From Hemileia vastatrix (Eukaryota; Basidiomycota; Pucciniomycetes; Pucciniales; Zaghouaniaceae): DNA of 64,000 nucleotides. Positions 35,596 to 45,789 of this stretch are shown here, in pieces (position 1 is the first letter of the stretch; each line of letters starts with the position of its first letter). The notes under the pieces were generated by a model. The model was not told the origin of the DNA. It searched no databases and saw only the letters and a list, made by a program, of their open reading frames with translations. The position numbers and the translations under genes are program-made. The DNA is taken from contig JASXTE010000005.1 of assembly GCA_030280995.1 (NCBI GenBank), positions 33,059,501-33,123,500 on the forward strand, read 5' to 3'.

Positions 35596-36675
35596 TGTTG
35601 TAATCCAACAATGGAAGAAGCCTTCATTGGTCTGTTTGGAACTGTTTTGGTATGTCTTAATTGACATTGGTTGAGTAATTGGGTGTTTCTCTGGTTTTAT
35701 TCAGTGAATATTGGGACTATGGGTATGTGGGTACTACCATTGGATAGCCCCGGGTTTTCTCTATATTTTGTTTTTTGATAAAATTCTTCATATTCTAAAT
35801 TTTAAGGGGTCATTTGCTCATTTTCCATTTCTAAAAGATAGCTGTTTAATTTTTTTTGTGTTTTATGGGCTAACCTTAAGTCTTAGGGTTAAGCACTTAG
35901 TACCATTAAGTAGAGCTAATTTGGCTCTATATTTCATGTCCAAATGTTGTCATAGCTCAATTTTGTGTTTTAAAGGTTTTAGTAGTTGTGGTGGATTTTT
36001 CTAAGTATTTTGAGCTTTATTGGATGTTTTTGGTGGTTTTCTGACTGCAGGGAGGGCTGGCTGCTTCTAGGCGGGCCACCCCCCTCAGTTATAGAAGGTT
36101 GGGGAGCGTTTCTAGAGGGTTTTCATTCAATTTTTCTTCTAAAAGTGCCAAATTTGTTTCTGTTCACGGATTTTTTAGGTGGTGGTCTGTGTGTACATAC
36201 TGAATAAGACAGTTTGGGGCATCTTTAATTATAATACAACCTTCCAGAGGTGATATTATTGTTTCTCACTCAGTTTTCACTGTTTTTTGGCCACAATTGG
36301 CTGTGTTTGTTTCAAGTTTAGCTCTTCATTTAACTCAACTTTGGAAACTGGTTTCTCTGCTGTAGCTTTGAAGCCTACATCAAGTATTATTGCTGTTTTC
36401 TGTGCAACAAGTGCACAGTGTTTTGGTTTTCTGGTGTGGATCTTTCTGCATTTCAGGTTTCTGGTTCTTTGGTTCTCAGTGGTCTTCTATTGGCTACTTT
36501 CTTGAATTGTTAAGCAGTCAAGAAGTGTGTTTTAAGGGGTATAGTAACAGTCTCTAATTTGCTGTAGCAAATAAATCTCACCTGGTATTTCACAAAGGGA
36601 CAGGGGTTTTTCTCTCCAGTTTTACTCCAACTCCCTTTGTCAAGGCCTATAGCTAGTACTATAGGATTGTCTACA
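35596..36675 (+). repeat. 5' LTR of E4 (1080 bp)
   Basis: Starts TGTTGTAATCCAACAATGG and ends GGATTGTCTACA, four bases before the PBS. Colinear with the E1 and E2 LTRs. Open frames inside it are shadows. No matching 5-bp target duplication is evident between 35591-35595 and the bases after 49261. Confidence 0.9.
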
Positions 36676-36679
36676 TTTC

Positions 36680-36696
36680 TGGCACCCAACATGGGG
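36680..36696 (+). promoter_or_regulatory. Primer-binding site of E4
   Basis: TGGCACCCAACATGGGG, starting with the TGG complementary to a tRNA CCA tail, four bases after the LTR. It resembles the TGGCGCCCAACGTGGGG type used by many LTR elements. The exact tRNA cannot be named without the genome's tRNA set. Confidence 0.85.
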
Positions 36697-36917
36697 TGAG
36701 GATTTGCTAGCTTTTAAAATCTCTTTTACTGTTGCACTATCTTCTTTTGTGGACTCTTTGTGGATTTTAGATTTTTGGTGCTGTATCTGTCTGTGGTTGG
36801 TCTAGGGTGTCTTCTCTCTAGTTTTATTTAGTCCCTCCTTTGTCTCTGAAGGCTATTGGTGGGACTTTGGAAATCTTCAGTGGAAAGTTGGGGAGGTGTA
36901 ATTAGAAATAGTTAGAA

Positions 36918-38661
36918 TGGTCAGGATCAAGTCATGGAAAGGGTAAACTTGATTTGGAGAGGAGGCAAGGTTATTTTTGGAGGTCTTTGAAGCTTCTGCT
37001 GATGTGGAAGGGGCTTCTGATTTGAATAGGGTGAAGCAGGTGATCTTCTTCATTAATGATATAGAGGTGGTGAAGGAAGTTCTTTGGATGGAGGAATATA
37101 AGATCCAGGATTTGGGAAAGTTAAAGATGGAAATGATTAGGAGGTGGCCAACTGTGTTTTCAATAAATGATCTTTATGGCATTGATAGGAAATGGAAAAT
37201 TGATGGTGGTGTAACTTCTCTAATTCAGTATGGTAAATTTATGGAGGAATATGAAGAGGTTATGGACTATTTCTATTATGATGGTATTTACTCTCATGAA
37301 ATGGAAGCCAAGAGTTTATTCTGGAGTGACATGGGTCTGGAGGTCAAAAAGGAGATTCAGGGATTTCTGTTAAAGGATGGGCTGATGAAGACACTTCTAA
37401 ATGGAGAAAGTAGGATTTCTGCTATAGGTGTTTTGAAGAAGGCTATTCTGGGGCATCTTGAACACCTTGTTTCTAAAAAGGTGGAAAATAAGAATGAAAG
37501 TTTAATGGGGAGAAATGTATAGGAAGAAGTGGCAGAAAATTCTGCTACAGTGGAAATTTTTGAATCACCCACTTTGGGAGGTGAGGATGTTTGTGATGTT
37601 TCAGAAATTTTTATTTCATTAACAGATTATGTCAATGAGTCTAAGGAGTGTGATTCATTTGATTTTTTGGATATGTACACACTAGATTATCAGTGTATCT
37701 TTTCAAAGGTGGATGAGATCTGTGGGAAGGAAAAACTGGATTTTCATGATGATATGGTTTCTTCATGTTTAGATAATGATTTTTGGATGAAGATGTTTCT
37801 TTAAGATCTAATTATTGTCAGCAAGCTCTTGTGTGTGATCTATTGCTCTTAGAGGAAGATTATTTTCTGGGTGCACCTTTAAGTTCAGAAGATGAATAAT
37901 TGGAGGAGGATGTTAATTTTGATGTTATGGAGTCCATTCAGGAAGTTCTTTTGGACTCTCAGAGTAATCCTGAACTTAATGATTTGAATAATCATGAAAA
38001 ATATTCTCAGTTTCTTCTTTCAAGTTCAAAGAATGGAAGAAATGGTGATAATATCTCTATACAAGGTTTGGATCTTCAGAATGATTATGTTCTGGATGTA
38101 TGTTTGTTGGAGGAATATAATTCCAAGCTGATTCCCTCAAGATCAGAGGATGGTTGCTTGGGGAAAGACGGTTCTTTCAATTTTCTGTGTCCTGTTTAGG
38201 AGGATTTCATTAAACTTCTGAATATATTCTTGATTGATGATTTGGAGTTAGAGACAGTAAACTCTCAGCTTCTTCCATCAACTGTAGATGGTTTTTTTAG
38301 AAAAGAGGATAAAATTATTAATGCTGTAGATTGCTCTGTTTCAAAAGATATAGGGTGGGTGGACACTGGGAATGAAATTGATGGTGAATTCAGTTTATGG
38401 AGACAGAAGGGGATTTTGTTTAAAGGACTGATTATGGGATATCAGAATTGGAAGATGGGCTTAACTTTTTGTAGCCCTAGGGGAAAACATATCAGTTTCA
38501 ACCAGGAAATTTCAAGAATCATATTCCTCCAAAATGAGGATAAACTTCTTAATTTGTTTTGGTTTTGTTTAATTTGGTCTGTATTTTTTTGGTCAGAATT
38601 TTTTTTGTTTTGTCCAATTCTTATCAGTATCTCTGGTTCAAGTCTATATATAAAAATATAA
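36918..38661 (+). pseudogene. E4 Gag-like protein with acidic C-terminal region
   Basis: The first part (about 36950-37520) is a helical capsid-like segment, VKQVIFFINDIEVVKEV ... LKKAILGHLEHLV, without the zinc knuckle seen in E1. It runs through one TAG (37520-37522) into an Asp/Glu/Ser-rich stretch to 37804. After a frame change the acidic region continues at 37900-38199 and 38230-38661. No protease, RT or integrase motifs occur. The acidic part resembles no domain I know; it may be a decayed Gag-Pol linker or an acquired ORF. No convincing intact start is visible; ATG at 36918 is followed by in-frame stops. Confidence 0.55.
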
Positions 38662-39988
38662 AAATAAAAATAAATCTTAGTATAGTGAAGATGGAGGAAA
38701 AGAAAAATTTGAGGGAAGATGGATATTTTATTTAAAAGAAAATGAAGATAAAAATTATGATCATTGGTTTTATCTAACCTCCAGCATAAGGTTAAAATGA
38801 AAAAATATAAAAGATATTTCTAAAGTGGATTTCTGGATTTCAAGAATTTTAATGGTTTTTTAATGGGTTTGGGCCATATAGGAGAATATTTGTGTTGGAA
38901 AATCCTTTTGTTAGAAGGTACCCAAGGGTGGGACTTTTAGATTTGATTTTTTCAAGTGTGGGGGTAACTGATAGGCTGGCTGCTCTATCAACAGTACCCG
39001 AGATTGTCTGTTTCCAACCCCTTCTCTTAATTTGGTTGAACCCTAGTATTGGCCCCTCTTCACAGGTTTTAGTCCTCTATTATTTTAAACCGGAAATTCT
39101 TTTAATCTTCAAGTGCTTTACTCTTCACATTATTGGTTTTGGTTTATTGGTTTGGATGTTGTGTTTTTTTAGAAAGTACCCAGGGGGGGCTTCTAAATTA
39201 TATTTTGGCTAGTGTGGGGGTAATTGATGAGCTGGCTGCTCTGTAGAACAGTTACCCCATAATGTCTGTTTCAAGTATTTTTTTTCCTAGTTGAATACTA
39301 GTTCTTGTTTTTTCATTCAGGTTTCAAGTCCACAATGAATTTAAACTGGCTTTGGACTGGCTTCCATGGTCTATTTGGATTGGTGTTGGATCACTGGTGG
39401 TCTCTTATCATTTTTACTTATTGGAGGAAGCCCACCCAGTGATCATTTCCTTGGAATGGAATTTCTATGAAGCCAGAATTTTTCTTTTTCTTTCTTTGAT
39501 TTTTTTGTCTATGGTTGTGTTAGATAGCAGTTTTAGATTATTTTATTTTTTTATTTTTTTCTTTTAATTTTTCAAGGGGGTTATTAGAATGTAAAGAGGG
39601 AAAAAATCACAAAATTATATTAAATGGGGTCACCACATCAGGCTCACCTGGTGTGGGCAAGTATTGGTGGGGAAAGGCTCATCAATTGGCCAGGAAACGC
39701 TATTTTTTTTCTTTTTTTATCCTTATCTCATTTTTTTATTTACTTTATTTTCTAATCATTTCATCTTATCTTTACTGATTTAATTGTGTATCCACATCAA
39801 GGTGCACTTGCATGTGTGTAAGGTATTAGGGGATCAGCTCATCAATTAGATGGGGGATACTAATATTTTTTTAATTATCTTATTTTCAAGTTTTTTTATT
39901 TTTTAGTATCTTAAGTAATAATAAATGAAATAAAATAATAAAATTAAAATTAAAATTAAAAAATTAAAAAATTAAAAAATAAAATAAA
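38662..39988 (+). other. E4 non-coding region with two stem-loops
   Basis: Same arrangement as E1 24303-25560: two units of about 260 bp each with a GGTAACTG-type hairpin (38963-38998, slightly defective in its right arm; 39216-39257), the GGAGGAAGCCCACCCAGTG block (about 39423) and CTCATCAATTGGCCAGG and CTCATCAATTAGATGGG blocks (39680 and 39838). Confidence 0.75.
39216..39257 (+). repeat. Stem-loop GGGGTAATTG...CAGTTACCCC, E4
   Basis: The left arm has T where E1 has C, while the right arm still has G, giving a G-U pair in pol-sense RNA. This is intermediate between the C-G and U-A versions in other copies. Confidence 0.8.
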
Positions 39989-40607
39989 AAATAAAAATAA
40001 AAATAAAAATAAAAATAAAAATAAAAATAAAAATAAAAATAAAAATAAAAATAAAAATAAAAATAAAAATAAAAATAAAAATAAAAATAAAAATAAAAAT
40101 AAAAATAAAAATAAAAATAAAAATAAAAATAAAAATAAAAATAAAAATAAAAATAAAAATAAAAATAAAAATAAAAATAAAAATAAAAATAAAAATAAAA
40201 ATAAAAATAAAAATAAAAATAAAAATAAAAATAAAAATAAAAATAAAAATAAAAATAAAAATAAAAATAAAAATAAAAATAAAAATAAAAATAAAAATAA
40301 AAATAAAAATAAAAATAAAAATAAAAATAAAAATAAAAATAAAAATAAAAATAAAAATAAAAATAAAAATAAAAATAAAAATAAAAATAAAAATAAAAAT
40401 AAAAATAAAAATAAAAATAAAAATAAAAATAAAAATAAAAAAAAAAATAAAAATAAAAATAAAAATAAAAATAAAAATAAAAATAAAAATAAAAATAAAA
40501 ATAAAAATAAAAATAAAAATAAAAATAAAAATAAAAATAAAAATAAAAATAAAAATAAAAATAAAAATAAAAATAAAAATAAAAATAAAAATAAAAATAA
40601 AAATAAA
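39989..40607. repeat. (TAAAAA)n hexanucleotide array, about 100 units
   Basis: A near-perfect 6-bp repeat over some 620 bp with one clear interruption near 40441 (T to A). Homologous places in E1 (25520-25560) and E2 (58430-58520) hold only short irregular A/T-rich runs, so the expansion is specific to this copy. Its exact length may be affected by assembly. Confidence 0.9.
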
Positions 40608-40711
40608 ATTGAAATTAAAGGTAAAAATATTTTTTATTTGCTAATTATAAATTTTTATGTTTCTTTATTAATTAATTATTTTATTTTATTTTATTTTATG
40701 TTTACAATAAT

Positions 40712-42272
40712 TTATTGTTTGGAAGAAGAAGTTTCTGGAGGTTGATTAGGATTGTGTTGATGTTTTTTTTTTTTGGGATTGTGGCATGCACTGTGTTCTT
40801 TAAAGTGCAGTCTACCTCAAAGATGGTATGGGTTGTAGTGGTCTGGAACTGGTTTTGAAGGAAGCTTAATAGAGGAAGCAGAAGAGGCTGGGAAGGAATT
40901 TTTGAAGGTATGCTTAACTATTCTGGAAATCTTCCATTGGTCATGCAGAATTTTCTTTCTCAGTTTCTTCTCAAATTCATTTAAGGGTTCTTGAAGAGCA
41001 AAAGCCTTTAGAATTTTCGGACACATGATGCTTATGTTTTGTTTCATCTTTAAATAATGAAAGGTTGAAGTAGGTTCAAGTGGGTGGCCAACTCCAACAG
41101 TGTCTTCAGGAGGAGGAGTGCCATCTAAAGAAGAAGAAATTTTATCTGAAATTGTTTTTTGTAGAATAATTTTGATGAAATACTGTGGTACTTAAAGATG
41201 GGAAGTTTTGAAAAATGTAAGCCATTGGGGTATGGACTTCTGAAGGATTTTGAATGTTTCTGGTTGTTGGATTAGCCTGAGATGAATAAGGGTTGTCTTG
41301 ATCCTCTTCAATAGAGTGTTGGGAAGGTGAACTGGGGTGGTACTTTTCCTGAGGCCTAGTTGGAGAAAAAAAAGTGTTACTGGTTTTTTTGGTGTTGTTT
41401 TTGTTGATACCCTGCTCAGTTATGTTGGTTTCTGGTGCAGGAGAACCAGAATTGTTGTGTGAGGGATCAGGAGATGGAGATTTGGGGGCTGATGGTTGCT
41501 CTCTAGATGAAGTTCTTGAAGAGAAAGAACTTTCAGATGAGTAATTGGCAGGTAATGGAGAAGTGTAGCATCTTTTTCTAGATAGAGAAGGAAGTTTAGG
41601 TACTGGGACTGTATTTGGTGTTCTGGTCTTTTCTTGGGAAGTTCTGGAAGGTCTTCTGGCAGGTTGAGATGTGTGGGAAGTTTTGGTCCTTAAAATGTTG
41701 GACTGCGTATCTCTGGAAGCACTAGGAGGTGGTTGTTTAAATGTTTGTTAAAAGAAGATAGATTTTGGTAAATTTCTGGGAATATTAGGTAATTTTCTGC
41801 CTGATTTTTGCTTCTGAGAAAGGCAGGAGGTCCACCTGGACCTGTTTTAAGAGCTTAGGAGCTGATTTGGGGGAATTTGATGTGGATTAGCAGAGAGGAA
41901 AGCAGAAGTTTGATAGGATAAAGATGGTCTTTTAGAATGGGCTCTGAGGACTGATCTTCTAGATTTTTTGGAAGGAGCAGAAGAGAGAGAAGAAGAGGCT
42001 GGCCCTAATTCCGGATATCTTGAAGGAGATCTATAAATATATTTATGAGAAGGTGAAGGTAGAGGAATGGGACAATTGTGATCTCTTTAACATCTTTTCT
42101 TCTTAGAGTTTCAGGAGTCACAAGCTCTGTTGTATAATTTGGCCTCAGGGGTTGGTAAGGAGAAAGTGCAGGGTCTTCACATATTAATGCATTACATGCA
42201 GGCATAGTCTTTGGGAAAAGTGAAACAAGGAAGATTGGAAGGGTCAAAATCTGTGGATCCAAGAGTTTTCAT
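40712..42272 (-). pseudogene. Antisense gene S2, E4 copy
   Basis: Begins KTLGSTDFDPSNLPCF and has the cysteine cluster as C-stop-C...stop-RPC, then RACDS-stop-NSKKKRC: the spacing equals the E1 copy, with nonsense codons at some positions. The Ser/Pro-rich middle, YSSDSS-like motif, TTTAG splice acceptor and conserved C-terminus (DEFEKKLRKKILHDQWKIS, HYNPYHL) follow to the stop at 40712-40714. Broken by several stops. Confidence 0.7.
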
Positions 42273-42414
42273 GATCCATGGTGAGAGAAGAATGAACAGA
42301 AAGAGATGAAGAGAAAATTATTTTCAGTGATGGTAGAAATTTAAGTGTTTGTTTAAGTCAACAATTAGAATGTGGGAGGTATGCATGAAAGCCATGCATG
42401 ATTTATATGCAAGT

Positions 42415-42830
42415 ATTCTGTTAGTCCATCAAGAATATAAACAGAAAAATGGTTTCAGTCCGTCAAGAATTTAAACTGAAAATTGGTTGTGTAGTCCCCC
42501 AAGACTATAAAGTGAGAATTGGTGATAAGTGAGTCCTTCAGGACTAAAAACTGATAATGTATTTGTTTTACTTGGGCAGAGGATATTCAAAGGGGGAGTC
42601 TCTGAATTTAGTTAAGGAAAGTGTGGGGGTAACTGATGAGTTGACTTCTCTTTAGATTAGTTACCCCAGAGTTTTAATTTGTTTCTTTGAGTCTTTAATG
42701 GTTTTATCTCTGGTTCTGTCTTTTTGAATTTAGGTTTAGAGTCCCCCAAGACTATAAACTGAGAATTTTGAGTTCTCCAAGACTTCAAACTGAGGGTGAG
42801 TCCCCCAAGACTTTAAACTGAGGAATTTTT
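42415..42830 (+). repeat. Cluster of seven CCAAGACTATAAACTGAG-type motifs, E4
   Basis: Units at about 42422, 42456, 42494, 42530, 42742, 42772 and 42798, arranged four before and three after a stem-loop (42625-42667), as in E1. Confidence 0.8.
42625..42667 (+). repeat. Stem-loop GGGGTAACTGA...TTAGTTACCCC, E4
   Basis: Third E4 copy, between antisense genes. The stem is retained although the loop has changed (TTGACTTCTC). Confidence 0.75.
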
Positions 42831-42910
42831 TTTGTTTGATACATTCAGGAAGTCTGGAAAGTGGTCAAAAAATTTTGTTTCTAAGTTAAGGATTTCAGTC
42901 AAGAATCTAA

Positions 42911-43505
42911 TTACAGATGAAAATCCAGAGATGAAACAAAGTGTTTAGAATTAGCCTTGAGCTGGTGGATGAGGTGTCTTTTTTTCTCAATGTCCTGTGG
43001 ATCTTTGGCAGGAGTGGATTGGAAGTACCTTAGAAGAAGATGTTTTTTGAGATGAATGTTTTTGGGATTTGTCCTCAATGGTGGTCAAATGATTGGGTTT
43101 GGTGTTTCAATGGATCCCACATTGTCATCATCACTATCTGGATGGGAATAAACTCAAAAGTCATTAGTTTAAATTTAAGTATGGAGAAAAATTGGTTTTG
43201 CCATCAGAAGGACCAGGTATGGTGGAACTAGTGGTAGAAGTGGTGTTGAAACTCTTTTTGGAAGGGTGAAGTTTGGTGATTAATCTAGGCATAAGAATGA
43301 AAGGCCTAGATCTGTTAGTTTTTCTGGAAGAGTGACCAGGTTGAGGTGTAGATGAGAATTATTAAGAGGATGAAGGATCAGGTCTGGAGAAGGATTTTTT
43401 TTCTGGAATAGCAATCATTGCAAGAGGTACTTTTTGGATGAACTGGTGTTGGTATTGTAAAGGTAAGTTTGTGGTCAATGCAGTATTAGAAGGGACCCAC
43501 TTCAT
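42911..43505 (-). pseudogene. Antisense gene S1, E4 copy
   Basis: The start region reads YCIDHKLT ... SCNDCYSRKK, related to the E1 protein, but the first cysteine codons are lost (PF-stop-YC for PCQYC) and the third is Phe. The acidic middle (DSDDDNVGS) and the C-terminus end at 42911-42913. The corresponding splice sites are degraded. Clearly a relic. Confidence 0.65.
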
Positions 43506-43573
43506 AGATTGATTTTGACAAATGTTGGAACATGGTGGATGTTGGAGCAGAATGAATGTGGAAATTATTAATT

Positions 43574-43583
43574 GGAAGGAGGA
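43574..43583 (+). promoter_or_regulatory. Polypurine tract of E4
   Basis: GGAAGGAGGA immediately before the 3' LTR start TGCGTTAATCC. Confidence 0.8.
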
Positions 43584-44159
43584 TGCGTTAATCCAACATT
43601 GTCTGGGGCCTTTGTTTTAGAGTTTGGTACTTTTTTTTGATGTCTTAAATGGCATGGATTTTTATTATTATGTTTTTCTGGATTCACAGGATGAATATTG
43701 GAGCTAAGGGGACAAGGCTATTATAATTGGTAGACGTGGTTTTTCTCTATATTTTTTGTTTCATGGTATTTTTATATTCCAAATTTTAAGGACTCTTTTG
43801 ATCATTTTTTATTTTTTACTATAACTGTTTGATTTTGTTTTTTGAGTTTTATGGGCTAACCTAAAGTCTTATGGTTAAGTGCTTAGTACCATTAGATAGT
43901 CGTGATTTTTCTCTATGTTTTAAGTCGTGTGATTTTCAGCATAGTATATGGTTTAAAGTGTTTTCTGTTGTTTTCTGGTTTTTTAGTTGTTTTTGTGGTT
44001 TTATGGCTTCAGGAGGCCAGGCTGCTTCAAGGTGGCTGGCCTGTCTATACAGTAGAATTCTAGGAGCGCTTCTAGAGGGTTTTTATGAAATTTCTCTGAC
44101 AGAAAATTCAAATTAGTTGCTTTAGCATAGATTTTTAGATGGGGTTCTGTGTGTACACA
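43584..44159 (+). repeat. 3' LTR of E4, left part
   Basis: Colinear with the first half of the other LTRs up to the GTGTACACAC sequence, where a TIR element is inserted. With 48783-49261 it makes an LTR of about 1050 bp, the same size class as the 5' LTR. Confidence 0.85.
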
Positions 44160-44179
44160 CACCACGCAATATGGGGGGA

Positions 44180-44197
44180 GGACTTGCTAGCAAGTCC
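44180..44197. repeat. 18-bp perfect palindrome in left TIR
   Basis: GGACTTGCTAGCAAGTCC. Identical copy at 48745-48762 in the right TIR; a candidate transposase-binding or cruciform site. Confidence 0.9.
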
Positions 44198-44399
44198 GCA
44201 ACCTTGAACCCTAATTCATATCTTTTTCAGCACACATTGAGGTGGTGATGAAACAATCATGAAGAAATATTGAATTTACTTTGAAAACACCTTGAAACTG
44301 ATTTGAACCTTCATTGAACCACAGTTGATTAATAGTTCAAAAAATATTCACAGCAGGAAAAAAGTGTGCACTAGATGTCTAGTGCTTTTTTTTGCTTCC

Positions 44400-45560
44400 T
44401 GAATTGATTCCTGGTAGAATTACAAGTGGGACTTCCATCTGATGCCTCCCTCCCCTAATTCTCCCTTATCTTCAATCTGACTTCCTATCCTACCCCCTTA
44501 TCTCATTTCTAAACTTGCCATCTACTTACCCATTTTCCCTATTCCTTTCCTTCACAGTGAGAAAACAACTCTCCTCTCCTTCCCCCCCTCTCCCTTCTCT
44601 TCTCTTCATTTCTCACACCTCCCCCAGACCCTCACTCACCTTTCCCAGCCCACTGTCATTATTTAGTTTTATTTTACTTTGTATTTTTTTCATTTTTCAT
44701 GTTTCTTCCCTACAAAAATCTTCCTTTTTCAACGATTGGCCACATTTTTTTAGTAAACACAAGCAACTCAAATTCTGAAATATGTATTTAGTTACATTAT
44801 TTACCACTTGGAATGGGTTATAATTCCTCAAAATTTTATTCCTTGTTATTTCTAATTTATACATATTAATTATTCTCAAGTTTATAAAAAGTTGGCTACT
44901 TCCCAAGCCCTTGCATGCCTCCCCAACACTTTTTTCACCTCTTCAATCTCATCGCTCACCTCCCCCAGAAAAATAAAGGAACTGGGGAAGGCTGGGGAAG
45001 GTGAGAGAGGGGCTTTACAGGGCTGGGAGAGGTTATAAAATCCCCTAACCCACTTCGGGAAGGCTGGAAAAGGTGAGCAAGGGTCCTTAAAGGGCTAGGA
45101 GAGTTGATAAAAGCCTCTCACCTACTACTCACAGCCCTACTTAGTCTTTACAGCACCTCGTTCACATCTCCAGCCAAATTAAGGGACTTGGGAAGCTGGG
45201 GGAGGTGAGCGAGGGGCTTTGAAAGTCTGTGGGAGGTAATAAAAGCCTCTCACTCACTTCTCCCAGCCTTCCTTAGTCTTTACAGCACCTCGCTCACATC
45301 TCCAGCCAAAGTAAGGGACTGGGGGAGGCTGGAAGAGGTGAGTGAAGGGCTGGAAAGATTGGGAAGGTGAGAAAGGGCTAGGGGAGGTAAGCGAGAGCTG
45401 GGGGATGTGGACAATAAACTGGGGAGGTGAGTAATAGTTTTAGAATGTGAGAGAAAGGCTGGTGAGGGCTAATGGAGGTGAGTGGGGTGAGTGAGGGGAA
45501 TGGGAGGTGAGCGAGAGGTTGCAAAAGGGGTGTAGTTGTGTTAAAAGTGAAAATAGAGTG
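44400..45560. repeat. Pyrimidine-rich then purine-rich block with repeated GGGGGAGGTGAGCG
   Basis: 44430-44660 is strongly C/T-rich; 44970-45560 is G/A-rich. Units of about 150 bp repeat at 44990-45330 (GGCTGGGGAAGGTGAG, TTAGTCTTTACAGCACCTCG twice). CGCTCACCTCCCCCAG (about 44952) is the exact reverse complement of CTGGGGGAGGTGAGCG (about 45206), so the two halves can pair. Open frames here are low-complexity and not credible. Confidence 0.75.
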
Positions 45561-45789
45561 GAGGGGAGTAGTGAGGAGGGCTTAAACATAGATTTTGAAG
45601 CTTAAAGGGTGTAGCAAATGTATCAGGAGGGCAATAAAAGGGTGGTGAGTGGTAATAGAATTAACAGAAATGAAAAAGCAGAAAAATTTGTGTGGAGAGA
45701 TCGAGAGGTTGTCCATTGAGGTAGTGAAAAATGGAGTGTGAACTTTGTTCTTCGGGCGAACATCAGAGTCCACCCCCTCAATCTACAGC

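Noticed and set aside
44160..44197. An LTR end followed by a primer-binding site
   Set aside because: The LTR continues after 48782 and both sides form inverted repeats with an ACA duplication, so an inserted TIR element fits better; the PBS resemblance is kept as a separate observation.
44515..44778. 87-codon Ser/Pro/Phe-rich ORF
   Set aside because: Product of a C/T-rich tract; no conserved features.
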